Source: Roseburia intestinalis L1-82
Lineage (GTDB): Bacteria; Bacillota; Clostridia; Lachnospirales; Lachnospiraceae
Assembly (NCBI RefSeq): GCF_900537995.1
Contig: NZ_LR027880.1
Span: 1,806,001-1,870,000, forward strand
DNA length: 64,000 nucleotides
Direction of reading: 5' to 3'
Shown piece after piece: positions 35,346 through 44,494 of the stretch. The translations under genes were made by a program, and so were the position numbers. A model generated the notes under the pieces. That model searched no databases. It saw only the letters and a list, made by a program, of their open reading frames with translations, and had not been told where the DNA came from. The stretch's first letter is position 1; each line of letters opens with the position of its first letter.

Positions 35346-36032
35346 ATGAAAAAGTTAAGCAAAAAGGTAATTGCGTTTGCACTTGCGGTTGTGATGACTC
35401 TGACAGCCGGTGCAGTGGCACCACAGGGAAACGTTGAAGTACAGGCGGCAAGCGGCAGGGTTTATGTGAATCCATATTCAGCAACTGTTGTGACTTATAA
35501 GCCAGGGAGTGCCTTAAGCAGATTCTCAAGTGTAATCAGTATTATGGGCTGCAGCAAAGCAAAAGAAATCAAAAATTTAAAGAGCAGTAACAAATACATT
35601 AAGGTTGCACCGAGAGATGGTTACATTCGTGTTGAGTTTGGCAAGAAAGCAGCTAAGAGTACGATCACATGTACGGTAAAAGGTGTAAAGTTAAAAACAA
35701 CATTTACAGTCAAAAAATACACCAATCCATGCAAGACATTTAAAATCGGAAAAACAAACCTGCTTTCAAAATTTAATAAAAATGATGTACTTAGAACGAA
35801 CAAGGCATTTAAAAAACAAAAATTGGACATCAAACTGAAAAGTGGCTGGAAGATCTCAAGCGTTCATGTGACATCCGGAACAGGAAGTTATAATAACTAT
35901 AGAGTAAATAAATCCAGTTTCTCTAAGAAGATCACAGTGTCAAACAATTATGGATACATATATGTGTATTGCTATAATGAAAAAACGAAGGTTTCTGAAT
36001 GTCTGCAGATTAATACATCTACAAGATACTAA
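35346..36032 (+). CDS. Secreted protein of unknown function
   Basis: A 228-residue protein with a clear signal peptide: KKLSKK, then VIAFALAVVMTLTAGAVA, with cleavage likely after VEVQA. The mature part is Lys-, Ser- and Tyr-rich with short beta-type repeats (SNKYIKVAPRDGYIRVEF; KKAAKSTITCTVKGVKLKTTFTVK), resembling Ig-like modules of surface proteins in clostridia. No LPxTG motif or membrane anchor is seen, so it is probably released or held by charge. The start is fixed by AAGGAGGA just upstream. A strong terminator follows. No family recognised. Confidence 0.8.
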   Translation: MKKLSKKVIAFALAVVMTLTAGAVAPQGNVEVQAASGRVYVNPYSATVVTYKPGSALSRFSSVISIMGCSKAKEIKNLKSSNKYIKVAPRDGYIRVEFGKKAAKSTITCTVKGVKLKTTFTVKKYTNPCKTFKIGKTNLLSKFNKNDVLRTNKAFKKQKLDIKLKSGWKISSVHVTSGTGSYNNYRVNKSSFSKKITVSNNYGYIYVYCYNEKTKVSECLQINTSTRY

Positions 36033-36041
36033 GATTGAAAA

Positions 36042-36083
36042 AAAGAACCGTAAGCCGGATTTGGCTTATGGTTCTTTTTTTTC
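36042..36083 (+). terminator. Rho-independent terminator
   Basis: Stem AAGAACC-G-TAAGCC with GGCTTA-T-GGTTCTT followed by a run of T. Confidence 0.88.
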
Positions 36084-36135
36084 GAAAATACATTGTTGAT
36101 ATTGTATAAAATAGACAAAAAAATGAAAAAACGTA

Positions 36136-36163
36136 TTGAATTTTAAGTGATAAGTACTATAAT
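36136..36163 (+). promoter_or_regulatory. Sigma-A promoter of cstA
   Basis: TTGAAT (36136-36141), 16-nt spacer, TATAAT (36158-36163). Confidence 0.7.
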
Positions 36164-36212
36164 AAGGGTAAGCAATAAGAAACTAGCATTTATACATATG
36201 GGAGGTGTTATT

Positions 36213-37652
36213 ATGATTAGTTTTTTTATTTGCCTGGCGTTATTAATTGGTGGGTACTTTGTTTATGGTAAGGTAGTGGAGAACACATTCGCACCGGATG
36301 ACAGAGAGACACCGGCAGTAAGGATCAACGATGGGGTTGACTATGTTGTCATGCCGGAATGGAAGCTCTTTTTGGTGCAGTTGTTAAACATTGCCGGATT
36401 AGGACCGATCTTCGGTGCTATGCAGGGTGCTCTCTGGGGACCGGTTGTATTTTTATGGATCACGTTTGGTACCATCTTTGCAGGAGGTGTACATGATTAT
36501 TTTTCCGGTATGCTTTCCGAACGTAATGATGGTGCTTCCATTTCAGAGGTATGTGGTATTTACCTTGGAAATGTGATGAAGAATGTCATGCGTGTATTCA
36601 GTGTTGTACTGCTTGTAATGGTAGGTACCGTTTTCGCAGTAGGACCTGCAGGACTTATCGTTACACTGTTTAAGAACAGTGGTGTGACAGGAATTGTCAC
36701 AAGCGCAGAGTTCTGGCTGTGGATCATTCTTCTTTATTATTTTATTGCAACATTTATTTCGATTGATAAGATTATCGGACGTATTTACCCGCTGTTTGGT
36801 ATCTGCCTGATCATAATGGCGGTGGGTGTTATCATTGGTATTTTTACACATTCCGAATATACGATTCCGGAGATCTGGAGTCATTTCGGTAACATGCATC
36901 CGGATGGCAAACCGATCTGGAGTTTCATGTTTATCACAGTAGCATGTGGAGCAATCTCAGGATTCCATTCCACACAGTCACCACTTATGGCACGTTGTAT
37001 GAAGTCTGAGAAACAGGGACATTTCGTATTTTACGGTGCAATGGTTGCTGAGGGCGTTATCGCTCTGATCTGGGCAGCAGCAGGATGTTCTATTTATGAG
37101 GTTACAGGTGGTTTAAACACAGGACTCGCAGAGATCCTTTCCGGTGGACAGTCCGCAGCTATTTATGATGTATGTATCAAGACAATGGGAAGCGTTGGTG
37201 TAGCACTTGCCATGATCGGTGTTATTGTCTGCCCGATCACATCCGGTGATACCGCATTCAGAAGTGCACGTCTGGTACTGGCAGACTGGTTTAAGATCGA
37301 TCAGGATAAGATCCAGAAACGTCTGTTACTCTGTGTACCGCTTCTTGCAGTTGGTGCTTTTGTAGGACATCTGGATTATGCGGTTGTATGGAGATATTTC
37401 AGCTGGACGAACCAGACACTTGCCATGATCGTATTATGGACGGCAAGCATGTATCTGTTCCGTGAGAAAAAGAATTACTGGATCACGGCTGTACCGGCAA
37501 CCTTTATGAGTGCCGTATCCATGACTTATTTCTTCTGCGCAGATGAGTGCCTTGGATTCTCTACAGCAGTTGCATATCCGGTGGGAATCATTCTGGCTGT
37601 TGTATTCTTGGGAATTTTTATCCACGCAACAAAGAAACCGGCAAAAATGTAA
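36213..37652 (+). CDS. cstA: Carbon starvation protein CstA family transporter
   Basis: A 479-residue polytopic protein of the CstA family, carriers of pyruvate or peptides. Family segments include FAPDDRETPAVRINDGVDYVVM, LLNIAGLGPIFGAMQGALWGP, FAGGVHDYFSGMLSERNDG, and GFHSTQSPLMARCMKSE. The length fits the short clostridial form, not the ~700-residue E. coli protein. ATG 36213 follows GGGAGGTG; the longer frame includes the promoter region. The substrate is not decidable from sequence. Confidence 0.93.
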   Translation: MISFFICLALLIGGYFVYGKVVENTFAPDDRETPAVRINDGVDYVVMPEWKLFLVQLLNIAGLGPIFGAMQGALWGPVVFLWITFGTIFAGGVHDYFSGMLSERNDGASISEVCGIYLGNVMKNVMRVFSVVLLVMVGTVFAVGPAGLIVTLFKNSGVTGIVTSAEFWLWIILLYYFIATFISIDKIIGRIYPLFGICLIIMAVGVIIGIFTHSEYTIPEIWSHFGNMHPDGKPIWSFMFITVACGAISGFHSTQSPLMARCMKSEKQGHFVFYGAMVAEGVIALIWAAAGCSIYEVTGGLNTGLAEILSGGQSAAIYDVCIKTMGSVGVALAMIGVIVCPITSGDTAFRSARLVLADWFKIDQDKIQKRLLLCVPLLAVGAFVGHLDYAVVWRYFSWTNQTLAMIVLWTASMYLFREKKNYWITAVPATFMSAVSMTYFFCADECLGFSTAVAYPVGIILAVVFLGIFIHATKKPAKM

Positions 37653-37710
37653 TACATGACAGCGATGCTTAACAGGTATAAAAAGTAATACAGGAATGGA
37701 GCTGAGGAAG

Positions 37711-38718
37711 ATGTTGAAACCACAGAGACTGGGCAACCTGTCACTGCCCGACATGGAATTGACGGAAGACAAAAAGACATGCAGAAAATTTGGACCATGT
37801 GGTGTTGGTAAGAAAGCCATTTATCTGAACAGTTTCTACATAGAAAGAAGATACTATGTTCCGATGAAGTCGGTGAAGCGTATTTTCAAAAGAATTGCGA
37901 TGAGCAAAGGTGGATTTACCGGTAAAGGTGCATTTGGCACGCTGCCTTATCTCGTGGTTGAATATGATGATGGCAAAGAAAAGCAGTGCAATTTTAAACA
38001 TGAGGAGGATGTGGACCGCCTGCTTGCTTATGTGGAGGTCAACTTTCCGCAGATACCGTTGCACAGTGAGGTTGCGGAGCAAAAACTCGCGGAGAAGGCA
38101 AAGCGGATGGAAGAAAAGCAGCGTATCGGAAATATTTCAGAAACTGCAAAGAAAAATATCCGCTGTCTCGATAATGCAATCAAATATCTTCATAAGGATA
38201 CAGATCTGTATTTGAATCTGAGTCAGTCAGCTAAGAAGAAAAGAGTTTATGACCGGAGTAATCCGGCATACAAATGGGTTGCACTTGCAATTACACTGAT
38301 GGGACTTGGAGCTTTTGGGTATGGTATATATTCATTGGCTACACACGCAGGATTTGGAATTTATTTCCTTTTGTTCGGTCTTGCAGCAATCTTTTTGTTT
38401 TCCGGTGCTAGTGTACTGCCGACGTCACATAATAACAGAAGCTATATTGAAAAGCAGTTATTAAATGCGGTAGACGAGATGGAACAATATATCAAAACAT
38501 ATCCTGATTTCCCGGTTCCGGCATGTTATGCACATCCGGTTGTACTAAAGAGGATGCAGGATATTTTAAAGGAAGGACGCGCAGAGACGATACCGGCGGC
38601 ACTTAGAGTGCTGAAAGAGGATTTAAAAGCGTTAAATTCCAGTGTGGTAGTGGAACAGGAGGAATACGATGAAATCGTAGCCATCAAACCGATGTTCCTT
38701 GTAATGGATTACAGATAA
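37711..38718 (+). CDS. Conserved membrane-associated protein of unknown function
   Basis: A 335-residue protein, mainly cytosolic, with two adjacent membrane helices at about residues 191-237 (YKWVALAITLMGLGAFGYGIYSL and FGIYFLLFGLAAIFLFSGAS). The N-terminal part (CRKFGPCGVGKKAIYLNSFYIERRYYVPMKSVKRIFKR) resembles a PH-like or adaptor fold. The rest is helical. I recognise no named family. The start could be ATG 37696 or 37711; the latter has GGAG 9 nt before it. It lies between cstA and the spoIIIA operon and ends at a hairpin terminator. Confidence 0.75.
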   Translation: MLKPQRLGNLSLPDMELTEDKKTCRKFGPCGVGKKAIYLNSFYIERRYYVPMKSVKRIFKRIAMSKGGFTGKGAFGTLPYLVVEYDDGKEKQCNFKHEEDVDRLLAYVEVNFPQIPLHSEVAEQKLAEKAKRMEEKQRIGNISETAKKNIRCLDNAIKYLHKDTDLYLNLSQSAKKKRVYDRSNPAYKWVALAITLMGLGAFGYGIYSLATHAGFGIYFLLFGLAAIFLFSGASVLPTSHNNRSYIEKQLLNAVDEMEQYIKTYPDFPVPACYAHPVVLKRMQDILKEGRAETIPAALRVLKEDLKALNSSVVVEQEEYDEIVAIKPMFLVMDYR

Positions 38719-38728
38719 AAAATAAAAG

Positions 38729-38785
38729 AAAATACCGGCGGCGAAACGTTAAGAAAAGTCTTACGTTTGGCAGGTCGGTATTTTT
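38729..38785 (+). terminator. Two-armed hairpin terminator before spoIIIAA
   Basis: Outer stem AAATACCG with CGGTATTT encloses an inner stem AAACGTTAAGA with TCTTACGTTT; TTTTT follows. Confidence 0.8.
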
Positions 38786-38841
38786 ATGCATAAAAATAAG
38801 CCTGTCTCATAGAATGAATTAAAAGAAAAGGGAGGAGGCAT

Positions 38842-39798
38842 ATGGAAAACCTAAAAGTTTTGTTTCCGGTACATATCAGAAAAAAAATAAAAAATAATCT
38901 GTGGCTGAATGATCTTGAGGAAATCCGGATCCGGGCAGGACAGCCAATCGAGCTTGCGTATTCCGGGAAAACACGTTATCTGACGGATATGGACGGTGAA
39001 ATGTGTGCCTGTGTCAGAGAAAGCGTACAGAATGCAAGAGCATGTTACAGAATAACGGGCGCAGATATTGCAGAGATGTTAAGCTATATCAGCGAGTATT
39101 CCCTGTATGCATACCAGGAGGAACTAAGGCAGGGATATATTACAATTGAGGGTGGTCACCGGGTTGGAATTGCAGGGGAGATTGCAAAAGACAGGGAAGG
39201 TATTACAGGGATCAAATATATTAGTTTTATGAATATCCGTGTGGCACATGAAAAAAAAGGATGTGCAGAAAAAATTCTGCCTTTTCTGAAGGACGGAGAA
39301 AGTATTTATAATACACTGCTGGTGTCAAAACCGGGTGCAGGCAAAACAACCTGTCTGCGGGATTGTATCCGCAGTCTCTCAAATGGGAAAGAAGGCTGGG
39401 AAGGTATGAAAATCTGTGTGGTGGATGAGAGGTCTGAGATTGCAGCCTGTCATCTTGGAATTCCACAAAATGATATGGGAATACGAACGGATGTTTTATC
39501 TGGATGTGGGAAATCAGAGGGAATGATGCTCATGCTGCGCTCCATGTCCCCGCAGATCATAGCGGTGGATGAACTTGGAGGGAAAAAAGATTTTCAGGCA
39601 GTCGAACAGGCAGCCTGTTCCGGGGTACGGATTCTTGGAACAGTACATGCGGATACGGTGGAAGAATTATGGGAGAAACCATATCTGAAAAAGTGGATGA
39701 AGCGTGGAATTTTTGAACGATTTATTCTGATCCGGCATAACCGGTCCGGCGAGCGGGATTTTCAGGTTTTTAACGGAAAAAGAGAACAGTTATGCTAA
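38842..39798 (+). CDS. spoIIIAA: Stage III sporulation protein AA
   Basis: This is the cytosolic ATPase of the SpoIIIA-SpoIIQ channel between mother cell and forespore, related to secretion ATPases. The 318 residues include EIRIRAGQPIEL, GYITIEGGHRVGIAGE, Walker A SKPGAGKTTCLRD and VVDERSEIA, then MLMLRSMSPQIIAVDELGG (Walker B region) and VHAD. ATG 38842 follows GGGAGGAGG. The stop overlaps spoIIIAB. In Bacillus this operon is controlled by sigma-E, whose gene lies 37 kb upstream here; no sigma-E promoter was firmly identified. Confidence 0.97.
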   Translation: MENLKVLFPVHIRKKIKNNLWLNDLEEIRIRAGQPIELAYSGKTRYLTDMDGEMCACVRESVQNARACYRITGADIAEMLSYISEYSLYAYQEELRQGYITIEGGHRVGIAGEIAKDREGITGIKYISFMNIRVAHEKKGCAEKILPFLKDGESIYNTLLVSKPGAGKTTCLRDCIRSLSNGKEGWEGMKICVVDERSEIAACHLGIPQNDMGIRTDVLSGCGKSEGMMLMLRSMSPQIIAVDELGGKKDFQAVEQAACSGVRILGTVHADTVEELWEKPYLKKWMKRGIFERFILIRHNRSGERDFQVFNGKREQLC

Positions 39799-40310
39799 AG
39801 CTGATAGGTGGTATTCTGGTTGCAGGTTCCGGGGTTGGACTTGCAGTAAACATGATCGCTGAAATCAGGCAGCATCTGCTTAGATTGTATGAAATCCGTC
39901 AGCTTCTCATAAATATTTCGGGAGAGGCAGCACTTGCATTACTTCCGATGGAGCATATTTTGAATCAACCGACGCTGACGAACGATGTGGTGTTGCAAAA
40001 AGTATGCGGACAGATTGCTGATCGTCTTGCTGCAAAAAAGGGAGAAAGCGGAGGTGAAATCTGGTGGGATATATTTTGGAAAAATCGAAAAGAATTGGGA
40101 ATCTGTGCGTCTGAACTTGAGATTATTGCGAATGCCGGAAATGCTTTTTTTGGAAGAAATATAAAAGAGAATGAAAGAATGCTTTCTATTTATTTAGAGA
40201 GGCTTGATTTTGTGATCGAACAAGAGCGGAAAGAGCAGAGAGAAAAGCAGAGAGTGGCCGGGGCGGTCAGTGTAATAGGAGGAATGATGTTAGTGATACT
40301 TTTTATATAA
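39792..40310 (+). CDS. spoIIIAB: Stage III sporulation protein AB
   Basis: A 172-residue membrane protein with an N-terminal helix (IGGILVAGSGVGLAV) and a C-terminal hydrophobic tail (VAGAVSVIGGMMLVILFI), with a helical cytosolic middle related to GspF-like proteins. It overlaps spoIIIAA by 7 nt and precedes spoIIIAC. Motif RLYEIRQLLINISGEAALALLPMEHIL fits the family. It is thought to be the membrane partner of the ATPase SpoIIIAA. Confidence 0.93.
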   Translation: MLKLIGGILVAGSGVGLAVNMIAEIRQHLLRLYEIRQLLINISGEAALALLPMEHILNQPTLTNDVVLQKVCGQIADRLAAKKGESGGEIWWDIFWKNRKELGICASELEIIANAGNAFFGRNIKENERMLSIYLERLDFVIEQERKEQREKQRVAGAVSVIGGMMLVILFI

Positions 40311-40361
40311 CGCAAAAATAAAGTGTGTATACGGCAAGCAAGAGAGGGGACTGGATTACGG

Positions 40362-40556
40362 ATGAGTGTTAATTTGATATTTAAAATTGCGGCGGTCGGG
40401 ATTTTAGTCACGGTCATCAGTCAGGTGCTAAAACATAGCGGAAGAGAGGAACATGCATTTCTGACAAGCCTTGCGGGATTGCTGATTGTCCTCTTTTGGA
40501 TTGTTCCTTATATTTATGAATTGTTTGAAACAATGCAGTCACTGTTTGCATTATAA
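40362..40556 (+). CDS. spoIIIAC: Stage III sporulation protein AC
   Basis: A 64-residue protein with two membrane helices (LIFKIAAVGILVTVISQVLKHSG and AFLTSLAGLLIVLFWIVPYIYELF), the normal size and topology of SpoIIIAC. The frame starts earlier, but ATG 40362 gives the family N-terminus (MSVNLIFKIAAVGI). It is an inner membrane component of the feeding-tube channel. Confidence 0.95.
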   Translation: MSVNLIFKIAAVGILVTVISQVLKHSGREEHAFLTSLAGLLIVLFWIVPYIYELFETMQSLFAL

Positions 40557-40585
40557 GATGTTACAGAATGGGAATGAGGCATGAA

Positions 40586-40969
40586 ATGGATATTTTAAGA
40601 ATAGCGGTTCTTGGTATCGCAGGAGTACTTCTGGCACTTTTACTGCAGAAAGAAAAAAGTGAATACAGCATGTTTATCAGTATGGCAGTCTGCATCTGCA
40701 TTTTTATTTATATTCTTGGAAAGGTGGAGACTGTCATCAATTTTGCAAAAAAAATGCAGACGTTTGTTGCAGTGGATCAGACGTATATCACACTGATATT
40801 AAAAATGGTTGGGATCACCTATGTGGCGGAGTTTGCGATGAATATCTGTAAAGATGCTGGATATGCGGCAGTCGGAAATCAGATCGAACTGTTTGCTAAG
40901 CTGTCGATTCTGGTGCTTAGTATTCCGGTTTTGACGGTTTTTTTAGAGACAGTCGGGAGCTTTTTATGA
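40586..40969 (+). CDS. spoIIIAD: Stage III sporulation protein AD
   Basis: A 127-residue membrane protein with four helices, opening MDILRIAVLGIAGVLLALLLQKEKSEY and containing TYITLILKMVGITYVAEFAMNICKDAGYAAVGNQIE, a strongly conserved SpoIIIAD segment. ATG 40586 is chosen over GTG/ATG codons further up. The stop overlaps spoIIIAE by 4 nt. Confidence 0.95.
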   Translation: MDILRIAVLGIAGVLLALLLQKEKSEYSMFISMAVCICIFIYILGKVETVINFAKKMQTFVAVDQTYITLILKMVGITYVAEFAMNICKDAGYAAVGNQIELFAKLSILVLSIPVLTVFLETVGSFL

Positions 40970-42117
40970 AAAAATGGGGAGTGTGTGTGATATGTATTCT
41001 GTTACTCTGTGTGATTGAGACGGTTCCGGTTTTCGCATCTGAAAAAAATACTCAGGATTATTTAGGGAACATGACAGAAGAACTGGATTTTTCGAAGCTG
41101 GATCATTTTATGAGACAGGATGCAGAGGATAGTGGGATTACATTTTCAGAACTGGTGAAAGAACTACTGTATCAGGAGAAGCCAGGGGCGCTGTATCAGC
41201 AGATCGGACCATGGCTAATGGGGCAATTATGTGAGTCAGTCTGTGAAAACCGCAAAATATTAGTGGAGGTGGTGCTGCTTGCCGTGTGTTTTTCTGTACT
41301 TAAAAATTTTGCCGGTGCGTTTGCGTCATCTTATGTATCAGATCTTTGTTTTATCCTTGTATTCTGTGTATTAGCAGTCTTGATGCTGCAGTCATTTCTG
41401 ACGTTTCGTGAGATTGTGTGCGGTGTATTGGAAAAGAGTGTGGATTTTTTTCAGATTTTTATACCGACATTTAGTATTGCAATGCTTTTTTCGGCGGGAG
41501 AAAGCATTGCATCGGGCTTCTATCAGACGGCTTTTCTGATCATATATCTGATCGAGTGGCTGTTTTTAACCATTTTAGTGCCAATGATCCATATTTATAT
41601 ACTGACTGTGCTGATCAATTATTTCTTTGAGGAAGAAAAGTTTGCAAACATGATGGAATTGATTGGAGGACTGATCGGGTGGGCAATCAGATCTGCCGGA
41701 ATCATTGTACTTGGGCTGAATGTTGTGCAGGGGATCGTTGCACCGGCAAAGGACAGGCTGCTTTATGGGACAGCAGGACGGGCAATGGCAATGATACCCG
41801 GAATTGGTAATACAGTGAATGGTGTCAGTGAACTTTTGCTTGGTTCAGGAATTATGATCCGGAACTGTGTTGGGGCAGCCGGGTTGATCGTACTGATTAT
41901 TTTAGTGGCAGTGCCGATGGTACAGGCAGGCTGTATGGTACTTTTTTATAAAATTGCAGCTGCTGTGGTGGAACCTGTTGCAGATAAGAGAATCGCCGGA
42001 TGTTTAAAGGGAATGGCACAGGGGGGGATGCTGTACCTGAAATTGATGGGATATTGTGTGATGCTGATTTTTCTGACGATCGCGCTTACGGTTGCTTCCT
42101 CCGGGTTTGGCTATTAA
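40966..42117 (+). CDS. spoIIIAE: Stage III sporulation protein AE
   Basis: A 383-residue polytopic protein with an N-terminal signal (VCVICILLLCVIETVPVFA) and about seven helices. Conserved segments include SVDFFQIFIPTFSIAMLFSAG, MELIGGLIGWAIRSAGIIVLGLNVVQGIVAPAKDRL and RAMAMIPGIGNTVNGVSELLLGSG. It is the large membrane component of the SpoIIIA complex. Coupled to spoIIIAD by ATGA. Confidence 0.96.
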   Translation: MKKWGVCVICILLLCVIETVPVFASEKNTQDYLGNMTEELDFSKLDHFMRQDAEDSGITFSELVKELLYQEKPGALYQQIGPWLMGQLCESVCENRKILVEVVLLAVCFSVLKNFAGAFASSYVSDLCFILVFCVLAVLMLQSFLTFREIVCGVLEKSVDFFQIFIPTFSIAMLFSAGESIASGFYQTAFLIIYLIEWLFLTILVPMIHIYILTVLINYFFEEEKFANMMELIGGLIGWAIRSAGIIVLGLNVVQGIVAPAKDRLLYGTAGRAMAMIPGIGNTVNGVSELLLGSGIMIRNCVGAAGLIVLIILVAVPMVQAGCMVLFYKIAAAVVEPVADKRIAGCLKGMAQGGMLYLKLMGYCVMLIFLTIALTVASSGFGY

Positions 42118-42132
42118 GAAAGTGAGAAACGG

Positions 42133-42702
42133 ATGAACGTATTGATCGGGTATATTCAAAAAATTTTTGCCCTTTTTCTGTTGCTTGTGGTTGCAAGACA
42201 GCTGATCCCGAATGGAAGATTAAAAAAATATATTTATTTTTTTACGGAACTTGTGCTCATCATTGGTGTCATGCAGCCTTTTTTTTCTTTTTGGGGGGAT
42301 AATGATGCTTTGCTTGATAAGATCAGGTCTGAAACGTTTACGGAAAATTTAAGTGAGGCTTCAAGAGACATCAGCCGTATGGAGTATTTACGGAATGATT
42401 ATTACCGCAGAGAATATGAAAATGCGGCAGCGCTGGATGTAAAGGGAACTGCAGAAGGATATTTAGAACAGTTTGGATTTATGGTAAAGCAATCATCGGT
42501 GGAACTGACAGAAAATTATGAAGTGAGAAAAATTATACTCACGGTAGCAGAAAAAGAAGCCAGGGACACAGAAGGAATCTTTGTGGAACAGGGAAAAGCG
42601 CAGGGCAGCCAGATTGTGCTTGACGAACTGAAGCAGAAACTTGTGCAATATTATGGGGTTAAGGAAGATCGGATACAGATTTCGTATGGTGGTGAAGGAT
42701 GA
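42133..42702 (+). CDS. spoIIIAF: Stage III sporulation protein AF
   Basis: A 189-residue protein with two N-terminal membrane helices (IGYIQKIFALFLLLVVARQLIPNG and YIYFFTELVLIIGVMQPFF) and an extracytoplasmic C-terminal domain with a ring-building-like fold (IILTVAEKEARDTEG, VKEDRIQISYGGEG). It matches SpoIIIAF in order, size and topology. The stop overlaps spoIIIAG (ATGA). Confidence 0.92.
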   Translation: MNVLIGYIQKIFALFLLLVVARQLIPNGRLKKYIYFFTELVLIIGVMQPFFSFWGDNDALLDKIRSETFTENLSEASRDISRMEYLRNDYYRREYENAAALDVKGTAEGYLEQFGFMVKQSSVELTENYEVRKIILTVAEKEARDTEGIFVEQGKAQGSQIVLDELKQKLVQYYGVKEDRIQISYGGEG

Positions 42703-43304
42703 CGGAGAAAATCAGAGAATTTTTGCAGCAGAAAAGGTGGCTCCAGTTAAAAAAAACGGACTGGATCGCAGTTGCTCTTGTTGGGGTGCTTCTTCTTGTG
42801 GCGGCAATGCCTTCCGGTGGATATGGAAAGTATTTAGCAGAAAGCAAAAAGAAAGGTACAGCACAGGAGAAGACGGAACAGAAATACGAAAAAGAGGACT
42901 ATGCGGAGTATTTAGAGCATAAATTAGAACAGGTGTTAGGACAGATGGAAGGAGTGGGGAAAGTTTCTGTCATGGTCACGGTGGCAGATCAGGGGGAAGA
43001 TATCATAGAAAAGGATAAGACAGAGCATACATCAACAGTCACTAATACGGACAGCGGGAGTATGGAGATGACGACGGAAAAGGACAGCGGGGAGGAGACG
43101 GTATATGAGGAGAGCGGCGGCGAAAAAGCTCCGTATGTCAGCAAAGAAATACTTCCGGAGATCGAGGGGGTGCTTGTGGTGGCAGAGGGGGGAGACAGCC
43201 CACGGATCGTTTCTGATATTTCAGATGCCGTAAAGGCATTATTTCAGGTGGAAGCACATAGAATTAAGGTAGTAAAGATGAGTTCGAAGGAGGATGGAAC
43301 GTGA
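42699..43304 (+). CDS. spoIIIAG: Stage III sporulation protein AG
   Basis: A 201-residue protein with one membrane anchor (DWIAVALVGVLLLVAAMPSGGYG) and a soluble domain that forms a large ring in the intermembrane space. Family motif: LEHKLEQVLGQMEGVGKVSVMVTVADQGEDIIEKD, and ISDAVKALFQVEAHRIKVVKM at the end. Coupled at both ends by 4-nt overlaps. Confidence 0.95.
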   Translation: MTEKIREFLQQKRWLQLKKTDWIAVALVGVLLLVAAMPSGGYGKYLAESKKKGTAQEKTEQKYEKEDYAEYLEHKLEQVLGQMEGVGKVSVMVTVADQGEDIIEKDKTEHTSTVTNTDSGSMEMTTEKDSGEETVYEESGGEKAPYVSKEILPEIEGVLVVAEGGDSPRIVSDISDAVKALFQVEAHRIKVVKMSSKEDGT

Positions 43305-44125
43305 AAAAGATATTTCAGAAAAACCAGCTGATTATTACAGCACTCGCTTTGATGATTGCGGTGGCGGGATATTTCAGTTACATGAACAATCACATTGATG
43401 ACGGTACGGCAGCGGAGACGGCGGCAAATGCAGGTACAGATGCACTGAAGGAGGAGTATGAGATCTCCGATGAAGATCCGCTGGCGGCGGAGAATATTTT
43501 TACAGATGAGGGAACCGGGGAAGAACTTGCAATTGTGGATGGGACGGAGACTGCGGATGCAGGAACCGGCGAAGATACATACGATGCGGCAGATGCAGCT
43601 GTGACGGACGGTCAGGATGTTGCAGAAAATGCGGCAGATGGACAGAATGCGGTGGCAGATGTGAGCGCAGATGCAGCGGATGTGGCAGACATGACGTCCC
43701 AGGATGCAGAGGAGATTGAAAATCCCGGGGAGGCGGTTCTCACAAGTACCGGCACTGCAAATCTCGACTATGCAGCAAGAATGAAATTAAACCGCGAACA
43801 GATCCGGTCTAAAAATAAAGAGGCGTTATTAGAGATCGTAAACAATACATCCGTTGCAGATAACTTAAAGCAGGATGCCGTGAACAAGATGGTGGCAATG
43901 ACAGATATCGCGGAGCGAGAAGCCGCAGCAGAAATGCTCTTAGAGGCAAAAGGATTTTCAGATGTCGTGGTCAGCATTACCGATGATAACTGTGATGTCG
44001 TACTGAATATGGGAGAAGTGACTGATGCAAAAAGAGCACAGGTGGAGGATATTGTGAAGCGAAAAACCAATATTTCCGCAGATAAGATCGTGATCACACC
44101 GATCGTGGTAACAGACGCCGAGTAG
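43301..44125 (+). CDS. spoIIIAH: Stage III sporulation protein AH
   Basis: This is the mother-cell membrane protein that binds SpoIIQ from the forespore. The 274 residues begin at GTG 43301 behind AAGGAGG. One membrane anchor (IITALALMIAVAGYFSYM) is followed by a very acidic Ala/Asp/Glu-rich linker (about residues 28-145), then the conserved ring-building domain (AARMKLNREQIRSKNKEALLEIVNN ... ADKIVITPIVV). The linker is long compared with Bacillus SpoIIIAH (about 218 residues in total). The stop codon sits in the loop of the operon terminator. Confidence 0.95.
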   Translation: MKKIFQKNQLIITALALMIAVAGYFSYMNNHIDDGTAAETAANAGTDALKEEYEISDEDPLAAENIFTDEGTGEELAIVDGTETADAGTGEDTYDAADAAVTDGQDVAENAADGQNAVADVSADAADVADMTSQDAEEIENPGEAVLTSTGTANLDYAARMKLNREQIRSKNKEALLEIVNNTSVADNLKQDAVNKMVAMTDIAEREAAAEMLLEAKGFSDVVVSITDDNCDVVLNMGEVTDAKRAQVEDIVKRKTNISADKIVITPIVVTDAE

Positions 44126-44139
44126 GGCGTCTGTTTTTC
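44111..44139 (+). terminator. spoIIIA operon terminator
   Basis: Perfect 9-bp stem ACAGACGCC/GGCGTCTGT with a 6-nt loop that contains the spoIIIAH stop codon TAG, followed by TTTTCC. Confidence 0.88.
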
Positions 44140-44182
44140 CTTCCCCTTTTTGCCAGTTTAATTTTGACAAGGAAAAAGTTCT

Positions 44183-44494
44183 TTAAGGTGATTTCAATTC
44201 TTTTATCAGGTCGAAAAAAAGTTTTTTCTGAGAGGCTGTCAGTGTTACCCAATTATCAAAAAATTCTTTTTGTTCTGAAGTTAATTCCACAAGGTTATTT
44301 TCTTCTTGAAAAAATTGCGACAGCGTAATACCAAATGCCTGGCAGATTGTCTCAAGTGTGCTGATGGATGGAACTGTGTTTCGTCTGCGCATATTTGCAA
44401 TCGTTGAAGTAGAAAGTCCGGATTCCGCGGAAAGGCGATAGTCACTCCAGCCACGTTCTTTGAGTAGATGGTCTATTTTCTTGATTACGTCGAT
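44183..44494 (-). CDS. XRE-family helix-turn-helix regulator
   Basis: A small repressor-like protein of about 103 residues. The HTH region reads DVIKKIDHLLKERGWSDYRLSAESGLSTSTIANMRRRNTVPSISTLETICQAFGITLSQFF, the standard XRE domain of Firmicutes. The tail (TSEQKEFFDNWVTLTASQKKLFFDLIKELK) is a helical dimerisation part. A GGGGGTGAT ribosome site stands 7 nt before an ATC codon (44494), exactly where the family has its initiator Met. The first in-frame ATG (44575) has no ribosome site and adds an unrelated 27-residue extension. It is divergent from the next gene. Confidence 0.8.
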   Translation of the reverse strand: MDVIKKIDHLLKERGWSDYRLSAESGLSTSTIANMRRRNTVPSISTLETICQAFGITLSQFFQEENNLVELTSEQKEFFDNWVTLTASQKKLFFDLIKELKSP

